A stretch of 64,000 nt of DNA from Piscicola geometra. Taxonomy: Eukaryota > Annelida > Clitellata > Hirudinida > Piscicolidae. Below the pieces are notes generated by a model, which was not told the origin of the DNA, ran no database searches, and was given only the letters and a program-made list of their open reading frames with translations. Below, piece after piece: positions 21,877-35,065 of this stretch. Position 1 is the first letter of the stretch, and every line of letters starts with the position of its first letter. Location of the stretch: assembly GCA_943735955.1 (NCBI GenBank), contig OX030959.1:1741272-1805271 (forward strand). Reading direction: 5' to 3'. The position numbers and the translations under genes were made by a program.

Positions 21877-24156
21877 CTGAATGGCGTGTTGGAGTTGAAT
21901 GAAAGGCAAGCTGTAGAATTGATAATCTTGAAGATTATTGTTAATCACCATTGTTGCCGGATGCATTAATCCAGATTCCTGGATTATAATCCTCGGACAT
22001 CATTTAAGAATTTCTTAAGTATAAAATTTGTAAAGTGTCAGAAAGTATGACTCGAAGGTTTTTCATCAAAAGACAACAGAACAGGTCAAAATGGCGTTTA
22101 TAAGTGTACCTATAATTTCAACAAAATAATGATTAAACTGGGTGTATAATTGTTTTATCAATTTGAATATATCGTTTCAAGACTTGAAAGGCCGATATCT
22201 CCCCCATACGAGGTTAGTCTGCAACTTCGACTATTGAAAGTTTCAGTTCATCCGCCAGCAAGTTGTCACGTGATGGACAAAGCAAAAACAAGTAATAGTC
22301 TTAAATATTTAAAAAACTAATTTTTCCATATTTTGATTAAAAAAATATTTCTAAAATATTAAAAACTGTTAATTTATTTTTTAAATGTTTAAATAAATTA
22401 TCAAATCGATTATTTCAACTATTTGTACCTTGAGACATCTCAGCATGTCATGAATAGACATTAAATTCAAAAGCAGAAGCGGCGTTCAAACTTTTATAAT
22501 AAGAAAATAAATATTTAAATATATATTTATTTAAAACAAATAAAGGTGGTAGTGGGTAAATCATGCGAAAGACGTCTGTTAAAACTTTTAGAGAATGTCA
22601 CAAATTGACCCACACCGGAAGTCTAGGAGTATCAAAAAAATATCATCATCATCAGCATCATCACTATTATTATTATTATTATCATCGTCATCGGCCTCAT
22701 CATCATTATCACCATCATCACCACCACCTTCATTCTCATCGTCATTTTATAATTGACAGATCTGAATTCATCGGCGTCTCTGCTTCAAACTTCTTTGCCA
22801 CTCACAACGCTTCTGAGTCTTACTTACCTGCTCTAACAACTTTACCCCAATTTGAAGGGGTTTCTCTTTCGAGCATATGTAATGCAGTTGCTTTGTAGCA
22901 ACACGCCATTCCTTTATGCAAAAATGTTCTAAACTTTCAAAACAGATTATTTAGTCTCTCTTTTTAATGATCAGCATGCAGTCTATCATCAAATGGTTGT
23001 TGCTTCCGAAACGATTCACTGAAGGAACAGTGCTCTCAAGGACTGTTTTTAATGCTTCTGTAGACTTCAGCACCTGGACACGATTTGAAAAGCACAAGCT
23101 GTTTTGTTAAGACTCATCTTTCCTTTGGTTTTAGTGATCGTATTTTTAGTGGTAATCGAGTAAGGTTGAATGGAGTAGAGTGGAGTAGATTGGAGTGAAG
23201 TGAAGTGGAGTGAAATGGAGTGGAGTGAAGTGGAGTTGAATGCTATGATGAAATGCTGTTCTTGGTTGCTTTAGCTGGGGTGGAGGATGTTGTAGGAGAG
23301 TGCACTACCTAAAGCTCTCATTCATCCCATCTTTATTTTCATTCTTCATTGCTTTTAGCCGGTTTAGTCAGAATTATTTGCACGGCACCTTTCCTTTTTT
23401 ATTATTACGAAATTTTCACGGTTTTTCTATTAGTAATCATTAAAGTCAAGTAAAAAGAGTAGTACAGTGTAAGAAACATAGTTTGGTAATTGCAGAGAAG
23501 GGATCTCAAAGAGTAATAAATGCCACGATATGGTCTCTACACATTATAATACCAAAAAATAAACAACTTTAAATGATAAAAGTGAATTCACGGTATTAAA
23601 AAATATGTTAAAAAAGCAAATTCGCAAAAAAGAATCGAGGAGTTTCCGCCATTTCTGACTAAAAAGTGACGCAGGGTGTGCGTGAGTTGCAGGAGGGATG
23701 TGACGTGGGGGAAGATGGATGTGAGACGCTTCAGGAGGTAGGTGTGATGGAGGGAGGAACGCTTGAGATACGCTTCCAAAGTGGATTGATGGATGCTTTG
23801 GTAAATGGCATACGAATGGATTGACGAACGGAAGGGTGGATGAATGGATGAGTGCATGAAAACGTTGTTAAATGAATAAACGATAAAATTCTTCATTTAA
23901 AAAATTATTATACAAAAATGAGTTACTGTTGGTTTCTTAATTACAAATTCCATAGACCCATAAATCTTTCAGACTCAAAAGAACTTCTTCGTTCGATCGC
24001 CATTACGGACTCATTCGCCACACAACTCCACATTCATCCATTTGCCATTTGAAGCGTTACATCCGATATAATATAATAATTAAAAAAATAAATAATTTTT
24101 GTATTTATATAGCGCATTTTGTACAACATAAAGAAGAGGGAGGGAGGGAAGGGTGA
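21877..24156. other. Intergenic / Dp 5' region
   Basis: The missing Dp first exon (phase 1 end) should lie here but could not be identified with confidence. Contents include a (CAT)n/(TTA)n microsatellite (22648-22740), a TGGAGTGAAG-type 10-bp repeat (23160-23240) and AT-rich DNA. At 24100-24120 the phrase tatttatatagcgcat resembles the common 3' end of invertebrate L2-type retroposons. Confidence 0.5.
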
Positions 24157-26807
24157 TCAGATGACAGTGACGTCTTCGACGGGAGGACAACCTTCTTGGT
24201 AGCTGTAGGCACTTTGACTGTCCACTGAGATTGCCACGCTGCCGATCTGAGTGTGTGTATGTGGTTGTGTGTGTGTCTGGCTGTAGTTATGTATGTGGTT
24301 GCTTATGTGTATATTTCTGCGGTTGCTTATGTGTTTGTATGTGACAACATAGTACCAATTCTAGTGTTCCTTACTTTCCCAAACCTCCTTTCCACCATCA
24401 CCGCCAACGAACCGGTGTGTACTTATTGGAGTTGGCTAGTTGTTTCTTCTTCTCCGAGACGATCCATCTCCTGAGCAGGGCTGCTGCAGTCAGGATTGCC
24501 AACGTGACCACCAGGGTGATGGAGAGGACGATGAGACTGTAGAGCAGGATGTAAACCTGTGGTGATGTGGCAGGAAAAGTGGATGGGTGATAAGGGGTGA
24601 TAAAGAGGGGAGATAGAGAAGGTGATGGTGTGGAGAGGAGGTAGATAGATGAGAAGGGAGTGGTGTAGAGAGGAGGTAGATAGATGAGAAGGGGGTGATG
24701 TGGAAGGGAGGTAGAAGAGTGAGAAGAAGAAGTGAGGAGGGGAGTCAGATGAGTGAAAAGGGGGGGTTGCTTAGCGGGGTTATCTACCTGAGAACCAGTG
24801 CTGGAGTTTTGCGAGTGACCAGGTACCTGTGGAAAAGAGCATGCATGTGGATGTAGCAACCATTGAAAAATAAAAGTCAAAAATGAATATTTAATCTCTC
24901 CAATTTAAAAGGCGTAATCTGAGCATTGGCGGGAAACAAAGTCATCATGAATGTTCGAGCATTGAAAAAGGATATTTACTTATTTACAATGATTGCACGC
25001 CTAATCTTGCGTGATTTATCTTGACTAGCGCGACTATCTCAGAATTGATGTAAAATGTAATTTACGCAATTTGATTAGAAAGTCCTCAAGACTATCACCA
25101 TCACTCCGTCTAAAGCACTCCGCTCACCTTATTGAGACGGGAAAATCTCGTTTTTAGGCGCTTGGCTCCGAATAAATCTTCCATGTCGTTCTTTCGTGAC
25201 ATTTTTGTCGACGTCTTCAAGTTTTTTGTTAAAAACGCCGTTGAATTCTTGAGTGAGATGGAGGAGACGCTGGGAAGATCATGAGAAAAGATTGAAATAG
25301 TGTCGTTTGTCGCTTCCAATGGAGCGTCTTCACTGGGATTGGCACGCTCTGTTTGTGCAGGCGTCATTGTATGCCTGTCAATTGGAGATGTCTCATCACC
25401 ATCCGGTGACCATACCCTCTTTGAAACACGCATCCATTTCTCGCTTTTGTTGTTTCCTTTGAACTCGTTTTGAACAGTGAGCCTGGACTGACTCTCGGTG
25501 GTACTCAAGTCTTTTGCAGGTACAAAAGATGCAGTTGTGCGGGCAATAAGAATGTCAGTGGTGGTGGTTCTTGGTGTTGTAATAATAATGGATGGGATGA
25601 ACAGCAAAGAGTGTTTGATCGGTACAATGGAATATGTGGTATTTAAGAAAGCATCCTTAGCCTTGGTAGCCATTGTAGCAATAGTAGTTGTGCTAGTTGT
25701 TATAGTTGTGTTAGTTGTCATATTTGTGTTATCTTTTATAGTTGTTCTAGTTGTTATAACTTTTTTATTTGTTATAGTTGTGTTAGTTGAATTTGGTTTT
25801 GTAGTAGTGATCTTCTTTCCATCAATCGCTTGCATCGACGTTTTGGTATGCAGAGGGGCACTGTTTCTAATGCTAACAGTCTTATTGCTGGAAGTTTGTG
25901 AAAGAAGCAATTCCTCAAGAGGTTGATACACGACCTTGCTAGTGGTGGTTGTGGTGCTAGTGGTGGTGGTTGTGGTAATGGGGGTGGTGGTTGGGGTTGT
26001 GGTAATGGAGGTGGTGGAAGTAGTGATAATGATACTTGTGGTGGTGGTAGTAGTGGTGGGTGGGTTGGTGATAGGGTTGGTTGAAGTACTGGCCATGTTT
26101 TTTTTAGTGGTCGTTTTATAAGTGGGAAGTTTTTTGGGAGTTATTAGCAAGTCTGGAAGAGGGTTGGTGAGATTTAATACAAGACCATGGGTTTCAGGAT
26201 TAGTTGTGGTTGTAATAACGAAGTTGCTGTTTGTAGTTGTGGCATAATTAGCCGATTGGCTCATCAATTTGCTAGTGGAGAGTTTATTCTCTGGCGAATG
26301 TTGAGTTGCAAAAACCTCCAAAGTTGCTTTGGCTGTCTTGAATGGCCCTTTATGCAGTGAGAGCTCCGTCGTCACTGTTGGTGTGTTGTGCATTTGTGAT
26401 GCATCCCTCCCTCTCCGCAACCCCCTCCCTACAGACCCTTCAACGAATTCTCTCGAACTTTTTAAAGTAACGCCGCCTTTATTTATAACTCTGCTATTTT
26501 GATTTATGAGCGACGAAAAGCTTGAGTTTTTGAAGGGGGATGTATTGATGGAGGAGGGTGAGTTGAGGAAGGAGTGGTGGAAGAATCGCAGATCGATGGC
26601 TGCTCCATTATGCATGAGTGCTCGCGAAAGGTGGAGATGCTCTGAGGGTGCTTGCGACAAGTGCCTGCTGCTGCTGCTGGAGATGATGAAGTGGAGTTGC
26701 TGCGACAAGGATTCGATGAGGGAGGTGAAGAGGGAGGCGTCTGCATACCTGGATGCCAAGCAACAACACCAGAGAAGCAGTGTAGTCTTCGTTTGAATGA
26801 GAATCAT
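24157..26807 (-). CDS. Mucin-like single-pass membrane protein with PDZ-ligand-like C-terminus
   Basis: Four phase-0 exons: 26807-25128, 24826-24788, 24556-24413 and 24246-24157 (TGA), giving 650 residues. The ATG at 26807 opens a signal peptide (MILIQTKTTLLLWCCCLA, cleavage near residue 24). A Ser/Pro region follows, then a long Thr-rich segment (about residues 195-430, many NTT/TST sites) expected to be heavily O-glycosylated. Exon 2 adds 13 residues. Exon 3 encodes the transmembrane helix (YILLYSLIVLSITLVVTLAI) with a basic stop-transfer RRWIVSEKKK. Exon 4 ends EDVTVI, a class-I PDZ-binding pattern (T-x-I). Donors are GTGAGC, GTAGAT and the weak GTTCGT; acceptors are cag. The layout (signal, mucin stalk, TM, short tail) suggests a cell-surface protein. 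No named family was recognised, and rapid divergence is expected for such stalks. Confidence 0.8.
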
Positions 26808-29800
26808 CTTGTCACCTTAGGTGGGTGGAGATTCTGTGAACCATTCCTTTCATTCTGAGTTTAAACCCAAACCTCACAAATTTCTTTTCAGTTTGCAAAA
26901 ACACATTTTTTTATGAAATATTTAGTGCAATTGACGTTTCAAACTCTCAATAAATCTGACATAACAACAAAAGTAGCACTCTTTTATTCTAAATGAACTG
27001 AGACTCGCAACAAAGCAGCGGTCCTTACAGACTGTGAGGCTTACAGACTCGCATGACACGGCAAGAAAAGTGAGTTCGCCCCCCCTAAGACGAGCAGCCC
27101 TGAGGTTGCATGTCTGGCCATCGTTAAAAAGCCTCCTCGCTAACGATTGCGCTCGTTAAGCTGGCATTTTTGCGCATTAGACCGCTACTTTGGAAGCCTT
27201 TATCGTCCTCCGAGGGGCCGTAATTCGCCATCAATGCTTGGAATATCGAGTAGTCGCCGACCAGAAACCTTGGAAACGCTTTACTTGAGAAATGGAGGCA
27301 AAGTGAAACTCTACTTTTGAAATGTTTGAAGCTGTGTTTTTAAAATGTGGTCTTTGTAATTTGATGAGAATTTAATGTCATCTTTTATTTTTTTGCATGG
27401 GATTTTGTAATTTTGGTTTATTGCATTTTTGATGCTTTTTCATTTCAAAACTAAAATATTTTCCGTGCATAAAGATTTTTGTAAAAGAGTTAGCAATAAA
27501 CACGCTAATAAATAATTCATATAACAATAATCATTTTTTAGAATTTAAAAGCCATTATAAATTAATTTTTAATTGAAATTGTAATTGAATTCGCCATGAA
27601 ACTCCAATTCAATCAAGGAATCAGTCTGAGAGACATCATAAGAGACAACTTGAGCCTCCTTGCCTGATGTTTTCTTGGAAACTTTTTCTCGAACATGAGC
27701 GTCTTTGAAACGACGACCATGTCGTTTGGAAGCTGAGTGAAGGCCGCAAAAGCATGCCACATATTTCAAAAAAGACCATTCTATTTATTGCTCGTTCTTG
27801 CGTGAAATTAAAACCCCGCCCTCCCTCTCACAATTCACTGCGTCTACACGCCATTATTCTAATCCTGGATTACCTCTCAAAAAGTTAGTACGTTGTTAAC
27901 CTTTTAGTTTCCTGTTCGAATATTGATTGAGTCAGCCTTAGACAAATAAAGATCTTCGAAACATGGATGCATCTTAATGAGAAAATATTTTCTTCACCTT
28001 TCAGTTAGTCTCTTTTCTTCTGTCCTAAGTCAATCCATGAAAAACCCTTGAAATATTAAAATTCTTCTACATAAACGTGTTAGGTACATCTTTTGTTTTA
28101 ATTGAGGGCCTTCAAGGAAAGAATTCAAGCACTTTGTCACTCGCACTTCTCTATCAATTGGAATTTATCATCGACCTTCCAACGACGTATCTCCAAACAA
28201 TACCAAATGTGCACAGAATTATTTTTTGGCATGTCTCTGGTGCATTCCACGCGACACAAGGGTTTCATAGAATGGATTTTCGAGCCTAATAGAAGCATGA
28301 TCAGTCGATAAGCAGACTTCCATATCTGCGGAGTATCAATTGATTGCATAGTGAGTCGAAACCGAAGGCACGCTTATAAGCAATGACGCAAAAAAAACGA
28401 AAGAAAAAGAAATACTTAAAAACTAAAATCAAACAGATTTAAAATCAAGTAGAATAATAAAGGCATGCTGACACAGAGAAGCAGACGGACAAAAAGTCAT
28501 GCAGACATCGAAAGGATGCATTAGTTACAAGGCCTGGTGCAGTTGTGCGTGATGTAGATTGCGTCTTATCAGCCTTTTTGTTTGATCTTGCAGTGATTCA
28601 ATGCGGCTTGATAGAGCAGCAGGATCGAACAATGCGACCACCGTTGCGCTGAACAAATTATAAAATGCCAGCAACAACGTCATTAAAGTCATGCGAACAC
28701 GCAAACGAATCTCAAAAACAGTTAACTCAGAACAAGAAGCGTACAGGATCCTGCAAATCCTGAAAGATTATTCGCACTTTATGGAGCGTTTTCGTGCTCA
28801 CAATGGCACGTTCGCCTTTGATCAATGCTCAGCCTGCTCCTAAGAGCCCTGTCGTGAATTCATTGGAGGGATTATGTCAGAAGCTAGGAGATGGCAGACT
28901 GATGTGCACCTAAGCTCACTCGTTTACGTTAATAATGCTTTTCAATTTTCTGGAAGCTCATAATTAATACTTGAATACACATTATGTTGTTTAAGTTTTA
29001 CGTTTATTCGTAATAAAATGTGTTTACATTATTAACTGTTACTACAACTTCTACCCACCATAATGCCATTATTTTTCGACAAGACCACTTTGAATGATGT
29101 CTGAAGTGATGAGCACACATCATTTTGAGATGAGAATGCAGCTTCAGAGACAGAAATTAATATGAGGAGGGAAGAGGCTCACTTTGGAAGGCACTCAGCT
29201 GTGACAGTCCCTATCGATCATCAATGCATCCATCTCTATTCCCTCTCTGTCAACCTACCAATTCTTCATAAAACAAAATAAAATCATTCAAACGCCTCAA
29301 TTGGATGCAATAAAATGGAACGCACTGAAGACGATTCGAAGATGGGACAGCACTCGAGGAAGCACTTGAAGTGACTGCGCTGAGAAGCTTCGACGTCGTC
29401 AGTCGAGCGACCACCAGACACTGCAGGCGACTGCAAGCGCTTTATGAGGACACCCCATTCTTGAATGTGAATTAATCTTTTTTGCTACTCTTTGAAGAAT
29501 GCAATGCATGGAGAACGGTGCATTAATGCATGGAGAACGGTGCATTAATGCATGGAGAATGGTGCATTAATGCTGCACTCTTTCCGCTGGAGTGCTTTTG
29601 GTTGGCATGGGTGGAGTGGAGAAGCTGATAAATGTGAAGTGAATCGAGCTTGATGTTTAAATTATTTCCAAGAACTTTTTAATGTCGTTTCTGTGATTAA
29701 AATGCAAAAGAGCGGGCATTAAAGCACTGGGCGTGCTGAATGTGGTGCCAAAGCATGACTTTTCAAACCAAGTTGAAGATTCAGAAAAGACATCGATTGA

Positions 29801-31798
29801 AATGGTTTAAGGGAGAATAAAAAGTATTAAAATGAAATATTTTATAGAATGACTGAGAAAAGAGTAATTAAAGAAGCGAAATTCCTTCGAAAACTTCCTC
29901 AGTTGCCAGTTTGGAAGCAGACTTTTGGAAGCACCGGAAGGACTTAATTGAGTTGGAAATCATAATCATGTTTATTGAAAGTTTTAAAAAGTTAATTGGT
30001 TTTAAGAGGCTTGCATTTACAACGAATGCCCGCTTACCGCTCTCAAAACTCTTGCAAATGCAAACTAACACCCAAACTGCCCACTAAACGACGCTTCAAT
30101 CCACCCGTCATCCTCTCTTTTCTCTTCATCCACTTTTTCTCTTATCTTCTACACCCTCCATCCACCATTTTTTTCACCTTTTCCATCCTCCATCGATCTT
30201 CCATATCATCCCTCCACCCTCAACCCACTCTCTCCATCTCCCATCCGCCCACGAATACAGCACCAATACCGATGACTCTTTTGATTATCTTTGCGATCAT
30301 CATGCCTCCCATCAAACTTTACGACCCCTGCACGCCCTCCACCTCACCCACAATCCCCCTCTACCCCATAATCCCCCTCCACCCCCATAATCCCCCTCCG
30401 TGCCGCTTAAAGGCTGCCCGAATCGAGTAAATTATTTTGTTTTATTCATTTAGATTTTATCTTTTATTTTTAGAAATTTAAATGGCTCTAGTGTTTTATA
30501 ATGTTTGTTTTTTTGAACTGACAATAGGACTGAATTTTTAAATGTTTTTATTTCAAAATAGGTGTTTTTTTAATTTTAAATTAAACTAGATAGGTTTTTT
30601 AAGAAATTTCGATGGAAGAATATGCAAACAAGTTGCATTTTAAGCTCAAGTTTTTGCAACTTCAAGTCTTTTTCGATTCACGAAATAAAAGAATTCGTAA
30701 CAATTGAAGTGGTCTAATTAAATTTGCAGTTTTGAAATGAAAACAAAACTTCAAGATTCTAAAAGAACGAGAAATGTAAGATGTGTTAAAAGTGACACGA
30801 GAGATAGCTTTAGGACTGCTCTAACACCAGAAGTAATGCCAGGCGTAACACCGCCAGTAACGAAGTAACAGTTACAGTAACAGAGATGCCACCAAATGAC
30901 AACCAGTCTAGGCTGATTAAGTTGTCCTTCTTAATTGTCTGAGGCACCTTCTAAGCTTCATGGAGCTCATTCTACTTTTGAATTCCCCTCCACTCACACT
31001 TTCCTACCTCTTTGAATGGTTGTGTTACTGTGCGAATGCGTGTGTGTGTTTTTATGTGTGTGCTTCTAGGTGTGTGATGTGTGCTTCTAGGTGTGTGATG
31101 TGTGTGAATAAGTAATCTACAAGAGCCTTCGGACATTCAGGAATAATTGAAGAGAGCTTAATTAGTTTCCAAAAGTCACTTCTTCAGCCGCTTTCTGAAT
31201 GGTTTCCATATGTTGCAATGTAACATATGTTGTAATGTAACATATGTTGTAATGTAACATATGTTGTGATGTAACATATGTTGCAATGTAACATATGTTG
31301 TAATGTAACATATGTTGTAATGTAACATATGTTGTAATGTAACATATGTTGTAATGTAACATATGTTGTAATGTAACATATGTTGTAATGTAACATATGT
31401 TCTAAAGTAAATTATGCTGCAAAATAAAACATCTGAACATATCTCACAATGTAAGATTCTTACATGAAAATGTTTCAAAAGGTGATCTCACAGACTCATT
31501 TCTACTACCATGTCTGCCTGAGTTGTCAACTGATGTAGGCATACAGATGAAGAAGAAAAGCTTCAGTTTGGTTCCTTTTGTTTGCAGTGATCACAGACCT
31601 CCTCTCCTAGTAGTAATTTATTCCTAGAGGCTTCGAACGGAAAGCATACGCTGAACTGCATCCCTTCCTCGCTTCTTGTTGTGTGAAGATTAATGTCGCT
31701 TACTAAGTCAAACGGCCATAAACTTTACAAAATTATTCTCAAAGAAAAGTTTAATTTTATTTAAATTATTATTATTTAAATTTTATTTTTTAAATAAG
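26808..31798. other. Intergenic, no confident gene
   Basis: Several short ORFs occur. A minus-strand one at 27769-27569 has a plausible terminal-exon look (acceptor-like tttgaaag, then KEAQVVSYDVSQTDSLIELE to a stop). A plus-strand one near 28664-28845 ends in DQCSACS. Neither has supporting neighbours. A 23-bp minisatellite (atgcatggagaacggtgcatta) lies at 29503-29575. The region is otherwise AT-rich without recognised features. Confidence 0.45.
31205..31405. repeat. 17-bp minisatellite with palindromic core (acatatgttgtaatgta)
   Basis: About twelve near-identical 17-bp units, each containing the palindrome aacatatgtt. Rare variants carry gca or gtg in place of gta. All three minus frames stay open, so the listed ORFs are artefacts. 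Confidence 0.95.
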
Positions 31799-32252
31799 TT
31801 AGAGACGGCAGTCTTTTCTTCGATCGTACATGTCCTTGCCTTCCTTACAAGACTCGTCGTAAATCATGGAGCGAAATTCAGAAGCATGTCTGGAGTCTTG
31901 GAGCAAGTATTCACACTGGAATTCTCCTTTCAAGAAGCTCGCATAAATCCATTTTTCATTCTCAAAATCGATACTTGAATCGATAAGAAGCGAAAATATT
32001 CTTGTCTGAATACATTCAGCATTTTCGCGAAGACAATCATCGACAAATATTGACAGAAAGAAATTTTTTATTCGAAGAAAGTCCTGCGAAAGTTGATGAA
32101 TGTGCTGGGGAATGGGGGATATAGGAAGTTGCTTGGCGAAGATGATTAAGTGGGGGAGTTGCTGAATAATAAAGAGATGATGACCCGACCACTCGAAGTT
32201 GAAATGACTCTCGGCTTTAGGAAAGAGTTGGTGCCTGTGGTGGAATCGCAAT
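31799..32252 (-). CDS. Unidentified coding segment, probable terminal exon
   Basis: An open frame of about 150 codons with balanced, GC-richer codon use ends in TAA at 31801-31799. The C-terminal part reads DFENEKWIYASFLKGEFQCE, then EYLLQDSRHASEFRSM and CKEGKDMYDRRKDC. There is no in-frame ATG near the upstream edge; an acceptor-like agaagcaag lies just beyond 32252, fitting a last exon whose partners are upstream (higher coordinates). No domain was recognised. A chance ORF is possible but unlikely given the composition. Confidence 0.4.
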
Positions 32253-33337
32253 CTTGCTTCTGATGAGATTAGTAGGCTCGAAACTACGTAGCAGAGTCAA
32301 TCTTTCAAACTTTAAAAAGCGCTATATAAATCTATTTGATCGATTGAACTCTCAGTTGTTTGGCACGTAGCTTGTTTTTAATGCGTTTATGAGACCGCAT
32401 CTACTTGAAATGCATGAGTGAATCCGAAGGACTTTGTGTCATTCACTGCTTGTCCATTGCTGGTTCTCAAAAGAATTTAAGAGGTTTTAAATGAATATTC
32501 CAATTTTGAAGAGCAATAAAGAAGGTAGCAGCAGAACTGACGAGAGACGCTAGAAAGAGAAGAGATGGTGAGAAAAAAAATTGAAGAGGATTATTCAGAA
32601 AAGTTTTGCTTTAAAAATGTAATTATAAAGCATTGTCAAAATAACATTCCTAGAATAGAATAAAAAACTTGAAATTGAAAAAACTAAAAACATAATTTTT
32701 CTTGAAAAAACAAAAAAAAATATTTTTTCTGAATACGTTAAGGTCACAAAAATGGGAAAATTGTAATTTTTTTTGAATAAATAAATGATAGAGTCCATTT
32801 AGGTTAAATTCTACTAATCTGTGTCCTATAACATTAATATGGTTTTTGAAGATTATTTCTTTCCAAAATGTTTAAAATGTTGGAAATGAGGTTTCTGGTA
32901 GGCCTAAAAGAGAAAAAAAATTCTAGTGAAGCTTGAAGTTTTGGAGATGCATGTATTGGTGAAGATGAAGATGTCAATGGTGATGACCACAATGATGAGG
33001 TAGCAATGTTGATGATGATAGCGATATGAGGGGTGATGATGATTATGACAATGATAGTCATAGCGAAAGACTTTCAAACCTAGTTGCAATAATTGTGAAC
33101 TTTGTCGGTCCAAATTTTTAATTTTTTAAAATAAGTTATTTATCATTTCTGTTGATTTTAAAATTGTAAAAGTTTTTTTACTCCTTCATCAAAAGCATTG
33201 TCTTGCTAAGCAGTTGCGTCGTCGATGAAGACCGACAGAAGGACGAGATTTGGGCACAAATGAAATGAGGAAATAGAAGCAATCGTGATATTGCAGACGC
33301 ATGCCAATGTCCTGAGTTTGCTCGCCAAGAAGCAGTG

Positions 33338-33655
33338 TGGATGAGATGGTGTGCTGTGGTGAGATGGTGTCTTGTGGTGAGATGGTGTCCTGTGGTGAGA
33401 TGGTGTGCTGTGGTGAGATGGTGTGCTGTGGTGAGATGGTGTGCTGTGGTGAAATGGTGTGCTGTGGTGAGATGGTGTGCTGTGGTGAGATGGTGTGCTG
33501 TAGTGAGATGGTGTGCTGTAGTGAGATGGTGTGCTGTGGTGAGATGGTGTGCTGTGGTGAGATGGTGTGCTGTGGTGAGATGGTGTGCTATGGTGAGATG
33601 GTGTGCTGTGGTCAGATGGTGAGCTGTGGTGAGATGGTGAGCTATGGTGAGATGC
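33338..33655. repeat. 18-bp minisatellite (gagatggtgtgctgtggt)
   Basis: About seventeen copies of an 18-bp unit with single-base variants. Because 18 is divisible by 3, two plus frames stay open (RWCAVV and EMVCCG repeats); no gene is implied. Confidence 0.95.
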
Positions 33656-34779
33656 CTTTTATGTAGAGAAGTTTTCTAATGTGATAAGCGGATTTGAAAT
33701 GTAATTGCATGTTCAAATCATTTTTACATAATTAAAAATCTTTTGGTAGAAATAAATCTGTTATTTTATTGCGTAGCACTCAGCTATTTTGCGGCTTTTG
33801 TATGCTTTCAAAGTTGGAAACATTTAGCAAATTAAACGAGTGATGTGTGAATGGAGCCGAGGGAAGCATCATTCTACACAATTTCCGTTTCAGTTCAATG
33901 CACTGCTCTAAAGCAAAGAAAGGGGGGTCGAAAGAAGGGGGCTGCAAAATTGCCTTTGTGTGAAGATCTTTTTATCACTGAAAATAATTTGGAGAAAACG
34001 CTTCTTTTAGAAGTAGATTTATTCAAACCTCAGTAAAAGCTTTTTCAAAAGAAGCCAGAATGGTTTATACATAGCCTACGTGTTGAAAGAACCTTTTACA
34101 GTTCTCACATTCTTTATTTCGAGGGGGCTATCTTTATTTGTAATACAAAGCATATAAAACCTGGGAAACATGTCGTTTTTATGGAAATATTTGGATAATT
34201 GTTATGTAATCGCCTATAAGTATTATATATTTCTACATTTTTCTAAAGCATAAGAAAAAGTAATATCTTAAGATTGATCGAGCAATTATGGTCACAATTT
34301 GTATAACTTCTGGAGTGTTTGGATTGAGAGAACATAAGGGAATGAAAAACATGAATGGAAGAAAACGAGAGGATGAATGATGAATGATGATGCATTCTTC
34401 AAAATGGTGATCGCCTCTCCGAACTCCCACAACGCCAGTGCACACGCCCAAGAAATTACTCAAAAATATCAGATTTCGTTGTTAATCATCAATCAGTTTG
34501 TTATTGACACTGCTTCCATATGGTAGGCCATTTCAAGCGCTCCATCCATTAACTACTCAATTGTCTTTTTTGCAAAAAAAGTTACAATAGCTTACCTATT
34601 CCCCGCCAATCTTTCCGCACCACCCTTTCATCTACTAGTCCTCTTCCATTCACCACTCACCTCACACAAGCCTCTGACACAACACAACTACTCTAGCACT
34701 CAAACGTCCACGCTCCCAGCTTTATATAGGCACTCGTCCCATTGAATCTTTCCATTCACGTAAGACATCCATGCATACT

Positions 34780-34803
34780 TCTACACACACACACAAACAC
34801 ACA

Positions 34804-34836
<33 letters not shown>
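34780..34836. repeat. (CA)n microsatellite
   Basis: About 57 bp of CA repeats with a few interruptions (caaaca, cataca). Confidence 0.9.
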
Positions 34837-34959
34837 TGCTGCATAGGCACCCATGGATTGCCTGAGGCATGCATCGGATGGCATCGAGAGGAAACAAAGA
34901 GGTGAAGTCCCAAGTAATCTTTCAAACTCTTGGGGTTTCTGCAACTCCAACAACACTTC

Positions 34960-35065
34960 CCGCAACAAACTTTCCAACAAACTCTGTAACAATCTTTGCA
35001 ACAAACTCTGTAACAAACTCTGCAACAAACTTTGCAACAAACTTTGCAACAAACTTTGCAACATC
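34960..35065. repeat. 12-bp minisatellite (aacaaactttgc)
   Basis: Eight or nine imperfect 12-bp units (aacaaactytgy), giving NKLC-type repeats in one frame. No other coding support. Confidence 0.9.

Noticed and set aside
28664..28845. Minor plus-strand ORF ending in DQCSACS
   Set aside because: Good-looking codons but only about 50 residues from the first ATG, no partner exons and no motif.
31162..31478. CRISPR-like regular repeats
   Set aside because: The 17-bp units are contiguous with no spacers; this is a eukaryotic minisatellite.
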